The position numbers were made by a program, and so were the translations under genes. Source: Termitomyces sp. T153 (taxonomy: Eukaryota > Basidiomycota > Agaricomycetes > Agaricales > Lyophyllaceae). Taken from it: DNA of 64,000 nt. Location: assembly GCA_018296165.2 (NCBI GenBank), contig JACKQL020000023.1:248001-312000 (forward strand), in the 5' to 3' direction. This document shows positions 20,298-31,470 of this stretch, in pieces. The stretch's first letter is position 1. Each line of letters opens with the position of its first letter. The notes under the pieces are model-generated. The model was not told where the DNA came from and made no database searches. It saw nothing but the letters and a program-made list of their open reading frames with translations.

Positions 20298-22320
20298 ATG
20301 GCCAACCTTGCCTCTCAACTTGAGAAAATCACTATGGCCCATGCCTTCCTCAATTAAGTTGACCATTTGCTCTCCATGGCCCATGTGTCTTTGGCAAAGG
20401 ATCCTTGCTTAGCAGTCACTGCCATTTTCCAGACGTGGCTTCAGTGGTTCAAGACCACAGGGAGTGGGGTTGAGTGGCCAGAGCTGGTGAACGTTGAGAA
20501 GGAGTGTTGCTAGCTCTATGAGCAGTACAAGAGTGAAGAATGGGTTTGCCCATATGATGTGCACTTTGTAAGTTCCTTTCTTTTCTTCTTCTTCTTTTAG
20601 CAACAGTTCTAACAAGATTGCTAGGCTCCAGTCAATCCCTCCTTGGAGTTTTTGCTGGACAATTTAATGGCAGGAATGATGGTAAATGCCCTGGCAGTTG
20701 CTAGCACTAATAACACCACTAAGGTATGTTAGCTTTTTGAAGATTTGTTGCCCAATGACCAGTTCTTCTTCCAGCACCCAGTAGGTGCATTAGCAGTGGT
20801 GAGGGGGAAGGAATGGAGTGAGGGCTGTGGTGGGAAGGAGAAGGCAGATTGTGGGGACATTCAAGAGTGCCCCTCTACTATTAAGGCTGTGACTGGCAGT
20901 GTCACTAGGGGTTTGGTGATGTTGCCAAGATTGGTGACAACCCCAAGGAGCAAAAGGAAGGGAAATGCTCAAGAAGAGAATGACAAAGACATAGAAGTAA
21001 GTCTTTTATTTTCACTAACTCTTGGCAATGATTGCTAAGTTTTCTTTTCAGGAACAAATTGAAAACACTTTTTCCAACAAGCAATTGGCAACACTTCTTT
21101 GCTGGCAAAAGGCCTCAACCATGGTAGATACTGGGTTGGGGGCTGGGGTGGTGTTGAAGAAGGCTCAAGGGAAGATGACCATGTCACTAGAGAAGTGACA
21201 AGAGTTCAAGTGCATGCAAGGAGCAGTAAGTCACTTAGTGGTTGTTTCTTGATTAGTCACTAACTTTTTCTTAGTGTGATAACTGCTGGGCCAACAATGA
21301 CCTAGAGGGCTGCTGGTACCCAACAGGGGCCCAGCCCTGCTATCATTGCAATAGCACAAGGAAGAGCTGTTCACACAGTGGACAGTTGTTGAGGAGCACT
21401 GGCAGCAAGTTTGCCAAGAAGATTGCGGCGAAGGCAGCATTGGTAAGAAATGCAAGGGCTTTTGTGGAGCAACAGAGGGAGTTGAAGAGGAGAGGGGAGC
21501 CTATCAAGGTCAAGCCCTCTAGCTTGCACCTGCCAACATCACAAGGGGGGGTGGCCATTGGAAGTAGCAGGGTTGTTAAGGGGAAGATTAGGGAGCTGGT
21601 GGAGAGTGACGAGGGCAATGGTGATCATGGCAGCAACAATGACAGTGACAACAATGTGCCTCTGGCACAGAAATGACCCACAAGTCCCGCCTTAGTTGCT
21701 AGCACTAAGTGACCATGAATGGTCACTAGCAAGGAGGGTGAGGGAGATGTGGAGATGAGGGAGATGACTCCCTTAGTGGTGGTCACTGAGGTTGAGCAAG
21801 AAGCAAGCAACATGGAGGTCAAGAGTGAGGAGGAGTTTGAGGCTGCCCCAGTCGCCATCAAGGAGGACAAGGAGAAGGACAAAGGGGCAGAGGAGACCAG
21901 AGTTCAATGATGGGTAAGTTGTTTGTATTTGCTAATCTTTTTGATTGCTAACTGCTTTGCTAGGGGACCTGGAGTGACATGCCATTGTGCCAGGTTGGCA
22001 ATGATGAACTGGAGTGGCTAGGCAAGGACTTGACATGGCTGATGCTACTAATGCCAGTAGTGTTGCTAGAGGATTTTGATGAGAGGGCAGCAGGGGTAGA
22101 ATGGTGGTTCCAGAGGGAGCTGGAGGTGGCAAGAGAGGAGTTAGTGGTGGCAAGGGCATGGCATGCTGTCACCAAGCAAACATTGGCAACACTGGCGGGA
22201 TATCAGTGCAACTGTCAGGCCTTCCTGGCCTGGCAGGAGGAAAACAACATTAGAGAGGGAGATTGGGAGAAGAAGGATCCAGGGGAGGTGCCTGACAACA
22301 ATGCTGACCTCAATGCTTAG
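20298..22320 (+). pseudogene. Antisense six-exon zinc-cluster gene carried by gypsy G1
   Basis: Opposite in strand to G1 pol. Exons 20298-20567, 20625-20723, 20775-20996, 21052-21225, 21275-21913 and 21964-22320 join in phase 0 throughout to 587 codons. Introns are 49-57 bp with GTAAGT or GTATGT donors, mostly CTAAC branch sites and TAG/CAG acceptors. Exon 5 opens on a six-cysteine cluster, CDNC, then C13, then CYHC and a final C (C-x2-C-x8-C-x8-C-x2-C-x6-C), followed by a basic Ala/Lys/Arg stretch, an acidic coiled segment and a helical last exon. Seven in-frame stops (TAA 20355, TAG 20511, TGA 21196, 21674, 21710, 21716, 21908) inactivate it, mostly as CpG decay would. The cluster resembles fungal zinc-cluster DNA-binding motifs, so a nuclear regulatory role is inferred. 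Function is unknown. Confidence 0.75.
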
Positions 22321-22759
22321 TGATGGTCACCTCCTATAGATATTTTTTTTTTATAGTTTTTCTATAGTGGACACAGACTAGCTCCCTTAAGGGGCCCCAA
22401 AATGTCTCATATTTACAACAGATCAGCAACTTTGAGAGAAAAACAAAGAAAAGCAAAATCAATAAGGCGGTATGCACTAGTGACCATTGCTTGACACTAG
22501 CAATGCTTGAAGGCAAACACTCAGTAAATCATCATAGCAAATTACCTCTAGAGGCATGCTGAGTGTTGGCAACAGAATGGCCAAGCACAGCATTGAAAAC
22601 AAGAGAATAGTAGAGTGTCTATGAAAGTCTTCTTAACTAAAATAATAACAAGGTAAGAGTAGCAAGAACAAAGGGACTTAATGTTTTTGATGATTTTTCT
22701 GGATAGTAGGAATGAGGGTAGTGAGAAATTTAGGCAGAATCAAGAAAAATTGCTAGGGC
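22321..22759. other. G1 spacer between convergent pol and antisense gene
   Basis: Noncoding DNA where G1 pol (-) and the antisense gene (+) end toward each other. It includes a CTCCCTTAAGGGGCC palindromic box at 22380-22395 and a T/A-rich run at 22340-22352. Parts align with 17640-18029 of relic G1b, which shows it is a fixed part of the family. Confidence 0.6.
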
Positions 22760-25700
22760 TTAGTGAAATGTATATTTGCAATTTTCTTCTTCACTGGCAA
22801 TGTTGCCAGTATCATTGTCATTTACAAGGTTGGTTTGCTCTAGTTCTCTAAGGTGTGAGGTATTGATGTCAAAGGCATTGCTAGGCACTGTTATGTGTTC
22901 TCTAGCAAAATAAGGGACCAAACAAAAGGCTGCTACAGGGTGATGCAGTACTGAACCATCTAATTTGCAAAGAATGTAGGTGCCTCCATAGTTATGGAAG
23001 ATTACCACCAGTGGGCCTAGGTAATGAGGCTTCATTTTCTTGTTATGCATCACCTCAATTCTAGTGTTCCTCATTAGTATGAGATCACTGGTTTTGAAAT
23101 TGTAATTGTGGATCGTAGCAGCATGTTCTGCTTCGAAGTGAATGGCAGCTAGGCAACAAGCGCTAAGGACATTACTGTGAAGGCAGTCAAGGTCCTCTGG
23201 GTGACATTGAAGATCTATTGCTCTGTGGGCTATGAGGTCAGTTGTTGACAACAGCAAGTTTGGTGGTGGCTGCAAATATGTTGCTTCCACTATGTCGGCC
23301 AGCAGAAGAGGGTGGGTACCAGTTGTCACATAGTAAGGGGAGCAACCCATTCACTTGCAAACTGTAATATGTTCTGACCAAAAGACAGAGTAAGTAGCAG
23401 TACTCCACCTGGACTGATCACCATCAACTGCTTTGAAGAGGGCTTGGCGGACATTGAAATGGGGTTGCTCAACTACTCTGTTGGCATGCTTATTGTAGCC
23501 AGAAATTCAAATATAGTGCAAGTTGTACTTCTTCACCAAGTAAGTTACCACCTTCATAATTGGAGGTCCATTGTTGGTAACAATTTTGCTAAGTGCTCCC
23601 CAGTGACAGATAATGTCCTCATATAGCCATTTAGCAATAGCTTCAGTGTTCTCCCTGGTGAGCATACAAAACTCAGGGTAATGAGTTAGCAAACAATATC
23701 CTTGGATGATATATTTAAACTTATTGGAGGGTGGCATGAACATAGTGTCAACATATATCTTGCTGAACAAGGGCTTGGGCATAGTGACAGTTGGCAGGAT
23801 GAAAACTTTAGCCATCTGGTGTACCTGACAGAGGTGGCAAGTCCAGATGTACCATATGATATCAGTGCTAACTTGAGGCTACTAAAATTGTTCTAGGAGG
23901 GCTGAGTGGGTAGCAAAGAGGCCTCTATGTCCCAACTCATCATGCATGGCTTTCAAGACTTGCAGGCAACTGGCAGTGGGAACAAACAGCTTGTGAGCAC
24001 CATCCCAATTTCTTCAACAAAGTTTGCCTCCCATAATGAAAACATAGAGGCATAGCAAATAAATGTGGCATACTCATTGTCACTAAGGCCTTCAGGTCTG
24101 CCGAGATTGTGAAGCCATCTCTTGACTAGATGTATGTGGGTGTCACTGGCAATAGCTTTAGCACTGCAGGGCACATTGCTATATGTGGTGGTGCCATCAT
24201 CTTGGAGAGGCTGAATATTGTTGCTGATTGCTAATCATGGTGCAGTGTCTGTATCGCTGGCAAAAGTCACTAAAGGTTGCAAGTAAGGGTACTTGACCAG
24301 AGGAGGTAGGCAATGGGAAGCTGTGGAGACTTGGCAAAGGAGCGGTAGTAGTAGCTGAACTTGGTGAATGAACCTGTGCAAATGATCTATCCAATCCTCA
24401 TAAACAGAGTTGTTGCTATTGTCAACTGGCAGGTCACCAGGCTGTGGTGGGCATCACAAAGAACCATTGGGGCCATGGAAAGTTTCCTTGACATGGACCA
24501 GCTTGAAGTGAAACATTAAAATTGCCATAATCCAGCAGTTCATGCTAGTGAAGGGCTGGATGTCAGGGTTCTGAAGCATACCCTTAATGTAGCAAGCATT
24601 GACTTCAATGATGAGGTTCCTAATGCCAATAAGGTACATCTGCAAAGCTTGTAGTGCTTGATAAAGACCATAAAGTTCCAACTTAGGCTGACTGAATTTG
24701 GCTTCTCTATTGTTTAGCATAATCAATCCAAAGCAATTGTAGTGACGTTCTTTGTGATTCTTGCTAGTGCACTGGCAAAGGTAATGACTGACCACTATAT
24801 ATGAAGTGTCAACCACTAAGATGACAGGGTCAGGCAATTCATAGTCAATAGGAACTAGGGGCTTAGTGTCTTGTAAGGCTTTCACAAGGTCACATTGGGC
24901 ATTTATCTGGTTGGGGCCAAACTCAAAAGGGATGCCAACATGAGTAAGTTTTGTTAAGTTGTTGGCTTGGTGTGCAAAGTTCTTGACAAAAATTCTAAGT
25001 ACCCCTACTGTACCCAGAAATGCTCAAACTTCTGATAGTGACTTGCAAAGGCCCCACTGCTCAATTAGGGCTAAGCAACTTTTGTCAGGGATATGACTGT
25101 TAGGAGTGCAAACATGGCTGAGGATCTTGAAAGTAGGTGCACATATAATGAGTTTGTGGCCAGAGAAGGTGCCACTGCAGTATTTCATTTGCTAGAAGAT
25201 CTTGTTAAGAAGTTCAAAGAACTCCCATAGCGCTAGGTGAATGTGTGAGTTAGCAGGATGCTTAGTGGGTTTACCATCAACAATCCTTTAGTCCTTGGGT
25301 CCTTTAGCACCAACATCATTGATAAAGCTGAGCACATTATGGGGGATCTCTGGCTGCAAAATGAAGGTAATGTTGTTGTGAAATATAGGCACAGAGTTGG
25401 TCCATCCCATCAGCAAGGTTACTAAGCAAAGAGTGCCAAACAGAGTCTGGAATGTCATGACATCATGCTTTGTCAGGACAAAAGGTGGCAGGTTTGGATT
25501 GAGTGGAGGGATTGTAGCTAGTGGATTGCCAATAATCTGGCACTTGATGTGGAAGTCCTCGCTAATGTGGCTAGTGACCAGTTTGGTCTTCATGGTGACA
25601 GGTTTGTACTTCTTCTTCACCTGTACTCCTTTTCACTTATGAGGTTCATTAGCAACAAATTGAGTGGGGAATGGAATGTTAATGTAGGTAGGGGCAGGGT

Positions 25701-27935
25701 TTGTATCATTTGTATCAAGGAGTAAAGTCTGTCCAAGAATCAAGGGATTGGATGTATCAGTAGAAACAAGATAGGAATGGGGTAGAAGGGACAAATCAGT
25801 AAGGTCACTAGCAGTAGTGTAAAGGTATGCTAGAGCAGGGTTGGTTGATGTGTCAGAATTAGCAAGTAAAATGTCTTTGTCCAAATCACAAGAAGCTATA
25901 CAAATTGCTAGACCAGTTGAATGGTCATAGCTGATAATGATTGCTATGTTGCTATCTTCTTTGTCAATGCCTTTGGCAATGAAAGCAATGGGGTGCTTCA
26001 GTTTCAAAGTGAACATTTTGTTGGTTGGTTCTTTTGGATTTGCCGCATGGAAAGGTAGGGATAGTGCACTATTGGCCAGTGTTGGGATCCATGATTGTTA
26101 TTGTAGTCTTGACATTGCTAAGCATGTTGACCATACTTTGGGTTAAAACATCAAAAGGGCATCCAAGGAAAATATTGTAGGTGGGGGAATGTAAAACATG
26201 AATCTGGAGATAAACTGTTATGTTGCCAATAGTGCATGGTACATTCTGAGCAAGTCCTAGCAATTGATCCATAGTACCATTAGTGCTCTGCATATTCAAA
26301 ACGATGTTGGGGTTGTGAGATAGCCCTAGATTGCTAGTGATTTCTGTGGGCATTGAGATTATCTGGGAGCCACTATTGTAGATGCATTCCACTTCCTCTT
26401 TGTTGTTGATCAGCATCATGATGGAACAAAGTGACTGAGAATCCTTAGCAACAGTGAGCACCATAGGCTCTTCTCCATGGGGTAGCAAATCAATATAGGC
26501 TTTGATGGGGTTGACAGATGTGAGGGGTGCCTTGTCTGAGGTAAGTCCCTTAGCGGTATTGGTGTTGGATCCAAGTGAAAACTGGGGTGCTTTAATAGCA
26601 AAAGTTGGCAAAATATCTTCAAAAATGTTGCTGGAGTCCTGTACTGTGTTAGCGCTAGTGCCTACTAGTTGTTTGGGCATAACTGCTGTCCTAAATTGAT
26701 TTCTGATGTCCTGGGATACTGAGCAAAGTTTGCCAACCAATACTGTAACCTTTGTGCTTAAAACCCATTCAAAGACCAATTTGGACTGCTTGATGTCATA
26801 AATGGGTGGCATAGTTTGATATGCACTGTCATTAGACCCATCAGGGGCAGCAAAATTCCTATTAGTGGGTGGGACATAGTGACCAGGGATGCCAGAAAAT
26901 GGGTGGATGGGAGGTTGAGTGATGGGTTCCTTAGCAATGGGCAGCTGTTTGTTTGTGACATTTTGTTCAGGTGCTTTGCCTTTGTCTGCAGGCTTAGCAG
27001 CAGGAGCTGGAGTAGAATTGGAAGGGGATGAAGTTGTTGGGGTGTTGCTAGTCAAGGGTGCTGCCTTGGAGGTATTGTTTGCTGGTCAATATGCCATGTG
27101 GGGAACTTGTACACCATCAAACTTTTTGCCATGTTGCTTGAGTGCAAAGAGTTCACATTCCAAAGCCTCAATTCATTCTTCCTTGCTTAGCGCTTGGCCT
27201 GTAGTGACATCCTGTTGCATTACCTCATGAATTAGAGACTGCTGCATAGCTGCCTGCTCTGGGTCTGGGTTAGTGTTAGAAGAGAGTCTGCTAGTAATGA
27301 TTTGTCCTGGATTAAGTCTGTGCCATTCTTAAATGCATTCAATATATAACCACTTGCCAAAATAATTGGGAATCATAGCGCCAGATGGTAAAATGATCTT
27401 GCCTTCAGCATTACAATGGATCTTACCCTGTTGAATTATTTGCTCCAGTTTCATACAAGTGCTGCGGACCATAGTGTGACCTATTTCACCACAAAAGTGG
27501 CAAGTGCTATTGGAAAACTGTTGATGAGGTTGAGCATTACTGTTGGTCAAAAGAGCTTCCAGCCATTCCAGGGCACTGATGATTGCTGTGGTTGTCACTA
27601 ATTCCAGAGTTTCCTGCTTAGGCATAGGTGACAGAGGAACCGGTGTGCTAGCAATTGTCAATGAAGAAATGCCACTGGTGGTATTGCTGGTCTTAGTCAT
27701 TGAGGTGTCTGTTCCCTTTAAAACCCACTTAGCACCTTTGAAGACTTGGTTGACATCATAAGGGTCCTCAGAATGATGGTCAGGAAGAGTGATTTTGAGG
27801 TGGTGAAGAATCTTAGACCATAGTGATGTAGGGATACCTTGTTGGAACAAGCAACATTCCTCATTACAATAGAGTTTGCTGTTAGTGAGTAACCATCTGG
27901 TGATATGTTGGAAATCCCTGTAGTAGTCCAAGAAC
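22760..27935 (-). pseudogene. G1 gypsy gag C-terminus and pol, degenerate
   Basis: From high to low coordinates: gag end with the zinc knuckle CHFCGEIGHTMVRSTC (about 27500); a linker and protease region whose catalytic motif reads YNSGSQ instead of DSGSQ (about 26370); a KKYKPV block and RT remnant PPFVLTK joined directly to TFQTLFGTL, showing that the RT N-terminal half is deleted (about 25450); the RT active site read as FINDV; RNase H with VVDTSY, LNNREAKF and PKLELYG; the integrase core IYVDTMF with VTNNGPP; and a C-terminal domain ending near 22760. Frames shift near 26040 and 23900 and many stops are present. Motif order and the gag-protease linker fit the agaricomycete gypsy group with a DUF4100-type region. 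Confidence 0.88.
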
Positions 27936-27940
27936 CTTCC

Positions 27941-28936
27941 TATCACAACCCGCTCCCTAGACACTGTTCCCAACCCCTCCCAAGTTCCCGTCTAACTCCC
28001 CTGAACCCCGCCCACACTTTCGCGCCCACACTGGATAACTCTGACACTTCTCCGGCAAACCCCAATGACAACTCCAACACCCTCTCCATAGCAATCAACA
28101 CTCCCCCTGAAACCTTCCCCCACCGTTCCTGGCCATGTCATACATTCCCGACCCCCTACCCTAGTTTACCCAACCTGTCCCGGAGTATCACGACGTCCTT
28201 GGAGCGGCCCACGCCCCCAACTGATCCCATCAGAATACCACCGCAGCCCGCCCTTGGATCATACCCGACACCTGTCAACTCCGCACAGCTCTGTCGACTC
28301 CCGCTGCCATATCCACCGCCCTCCAGGGTACCCAGTAGTTGGTATATAAGTCGTAGAATAACTCCTCGAACTTTAGTCTTGATATTACATTTACCAGTTT
28401 CCTATGTTTTGTCTCTTGTCTCGTCTCTGTTTCTGTTTTTAAGCTTTGAATCTATCTTTTTCCTCAGTCTCGTCTCGTCTCCATCTTGTCTCGACTGTAC
28501 ATATTTCCTTTGTTCTTCTAAGTTCCTCTTGCTCCCTACATCAGTACGAACTCCATGCATGCGCCATGACCCAAACATTCCTACAACAACTCTGACCCTT
28601 GCTCCCCACTCGGCCCAGGACCCATCAAGCTCTGGTAATCCCCTATCCAACTCCGGTCCCGCCCCCATCACTCAAGAAGCCTCCGCTCACCCCATAATCT
28701 ATTTGTGTGCCCACGAACTAGCCCTGACACCCACCCTGGGTCAACAACCAATACCTTTGGTCTTAGACTTCTCCGAGCCATTCAGAACTTGCTCGGGCCA
28801 TTTTCCCTAGAACCCCCTCGCAAGCCTCCCCACCTCCACTCCAACTCCGGATGCCTGGTTATAAGCGCAGGACATTGCGTCCACCTAGTAAGGACTTGCC
28901 AGTGTACTGAGCCCCCATTGTCAGCGGAACCTGACA
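27941..28936 (+). repeat. G2 5' LTR (996 bp)
   Basis: It begins TATCACAACC, where the partner LTR has TGTCATGACC (decayed from TG), and ends CGGAACCTGACA. A TATATAAG box is at 28343-28350. The internal sequence TAATATCAAGACTC follows directly and is shared with G4 at the same place, so it is the likely primer-site region. Long frames across this LTR are not genes. Confidence 0.95.
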
Positions 28937-28968
28937 TAATATCAAGACTCCCCCTTACCCCATTCTCA

Positions 28969-31470
28969 ATGTCTGTGTTTAACCCCACGTACAACCCCGC
29001 CGGTTACCCAACTGATGCCTATGGCCAACCCCTACTGGAAAATCCCTATGCCCCCTTCTACCCAGGTCCCTTTGCAGATCAGTACGTGCCCCATCACTGG
29101 ACTCCTGACCCCAACCAGGCATTCTACGCCTCCTCCATCAGCCAGGGAGTACCCCCAGGCTGGCGCCGCCCTCCCGCATTCCATGCTGATGGCAATAATC
29201 CCCGTATTAACCCCAGAGAATACTCTGCAGCACCCCCCAACCCCGCCTACCTTTCCCCCACCCATTACTATGCGTATCCAATCCCCGCTGCAGCCCCAGT
29301 CCCTCTGGAGCCCATGGATAACTATTCCCCCCCGCCCACCGTTCGCCACTCAAACTCCTCCTTCTCCTAGGCAGCAAAGGGTCAAAGCCTATGCCCAGCA
29401 ACACGACGAAGTCCTCCGCTTCCTCCACCTGTTCCCCGTGGAATTTGCAAGGCATACCTGCACCCTCCTCACCAACCTAGGCTACCCCGACGCCTCCACA
29501 ACTCCAGAGGTCTGGGCGGATCGACTCCTTGACTTCCATGAACGCTACCTGCAAGGGAACCTCCCGGAGAATATGCAAGGCACCCTGGGCATCAACGATA
29601 ACTTACGGAACGAGCTCCGTGCCTTGGTCAAAGAAATCCACACTAGCCTGAACCCCCACCCCTTTGAAGACCCTGCTCCTTCCACGTGCAATGCGAGGAA
29701 CCCATCAGAACATGAAACGAAGCCCCATCTTCTGTTCCCCGTCAGCAGGAAGAACTCAACGCAGCCTCCAGCATCTTGAGGAACCTCAACCCCACGGGGG
29801 GGTTGTTCGACCAACCCACCGCCCACACCTTGGGCTCTCTCCGCCCGGCCCCGGGCCAGTTCCGTGCCCAGTGCCTTCCAAACCTGGGACCAACCCGCCG
29901 CTCCCGAACTCCGTTCCCAACAACCACCCCTACGCGTCGATGACAACAACCGGACCCTCTCCTATATCGACAAGCCAGGCAACCCCGCTGATGAACATGC
30001 CCCGCGCAACGGACCTCAACGAGACCGACCCCCCCACTTCAATCTCCGTGTCCCTCGTATCAATGCCCCTCCACCCTGTCCCAATGCCCCAGTTCCCCCG
30101 CAACAGCCCATGGGCCCCGGGGCACCCCGACCCCCTTTTTTTGCCAACCCCTCTCGTCCTCCGCCTGCCCCGATGCCTAATCCCCCCACCAACGCCAATT
30201 ATTTCGGACCCCCGACCCCCAGAGGACCCCCTCCCCCTTGATGGGCCCCAGGACCCGCCCCGGGTAGCATGGGTCAAAACCCCAGTGGAGGACCACCCAA
30301 TGGCAGGCTCCCTGGAGGATGGGGCCCAGCAATGGACAACTTTCCCCCCCAGCGCGGAAACGGAAATCATTACTACTACTACTACAACGCCGGACCCCCA
30401 CCTCGAACTCAAAATTCACAGGACAATACCTGCGACACACTGGCCCAGGAGGGCAAACTCAACATCCAGAAGCCTGAACCCTTCACTGGCCACGACCCTT
30501 GGAAGTGGCGAATCTTCCTGACTCAGTGTTTAACTATGTTCCAAGCTAAGCCCATCACCTTTCAGCTTGAGAGCTCACGAGTAGCCTTCGCCGCATCATA
30601 CTTACAGGGCATCGCCTTTGACCACTACACCGTGCTACTCCAGTTCGACCCAAACAACCCCGTACTCTCCAATTGGCTCGCTTTCACCCAAGAGTTCTCA
30701 AGTAAGTTTGGCGTCTTTGACACCGTAGCGGAGGCGGAGGAAAATCTCTTCAACCTCCAAATGCGCGACAATGAACACTTCATGATCTTTATCGTACGAT
30801 TCAAACAAGAGGCCTACAAGACCGGCTGGAATTACAATGCCCTCCGGTTTGCCCTCCATTGTGCCCTACCCCAACGGATCAAGGACGTCCTTCGCCTCGC
30901 ACCCAAGCAAACCACCTAAACTATGATGGGTACAAGGCGCTCGTTACCCAGGTCAACCAACGTTACTGGGAAGACCGCAGCGAAAACACGGCGCCCCGGA
31001 CCTCTTGGAACACCTCCGGTAACACCAACTGGCAGGCTGGAGCAACCAATGGCATTTGATCCTCAATCCCCGCTAACCCCGCCAACCCCACACCCCGCTT
31101 CCCTCTGGGCCAAGGAGTCCCCAACACCAACCCACCCCCGGGGCAGTGCCCACCCGCCCAGCTCAATGCCGCTGACCTCCATGACACCCCAGTACCCCTG
31201 GATACCAACCCCGATGACCACAACAACATCCTGGACCCTGCCAACAATCAAGAAGCCCTATGCACAAACAGAATCCAGGACAGCCTGTAGATCGACGTGC
31301 CGGAGGAAATGCAGGAGAAATGATGGAAGGAGGGCGTGTGCATCCTATGTGGTGAGCAGGGACACTTTATTCGCAGTTGTCCTAAACAACAGGTGATGGG
31401 ACGCGCCATGTGGATGATTGATGGAGAGGACTGTAACTACCAGTTCACGGAAAATGAGTCAGCAGTTTAG
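28969..31470 (+). pseudogene. G2 gypsy gag
   Basis: Starts at ATG 28969 with a Pro/Tyr-rich N-terminus (MSVFNPTYNPAGYP) that matches the G4 gag at 60629-60988. A frameshift in the C-run near 29325-29340 moves the reading frame, and TGA codons at 29777 and 30239 interrupt it. A retrotransposon-gag domain follows at 30450-30915 (EPFTGHDPWKWRIFL, ASYLQGIAFDHY, RFKQEAYKTGWN). Another shift is near 30900, and a CCHC knuckle CILCGEQGHFIRSC stands at about 31340-31385, after more stops. It would form the capsid of the virus-like particle. Confidence 0.85.

Noticed and set aside
27329..27973. Apparent 214-codon gene with its own start at 27973
   Set aside because: The first residues lie in the inserted G2 LTR. 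The real upstream codons are at 38938, across G2.
27905..28810. A 301-codon plus frame across the G2 5' LTR
   Set aside because: Pro/Ser/Thr-rich LTR DNA read by chance. It spans the TSD and the TATA box, and the 3' LTR copy breaks the frame.
29664..30521. Several overlapping Pro-rich frames on both strands in G2 gag
   Set aside because: C-rich gag linker keeps many frames open. Only the frame linked to the retrotransposon-gag domain is supported.
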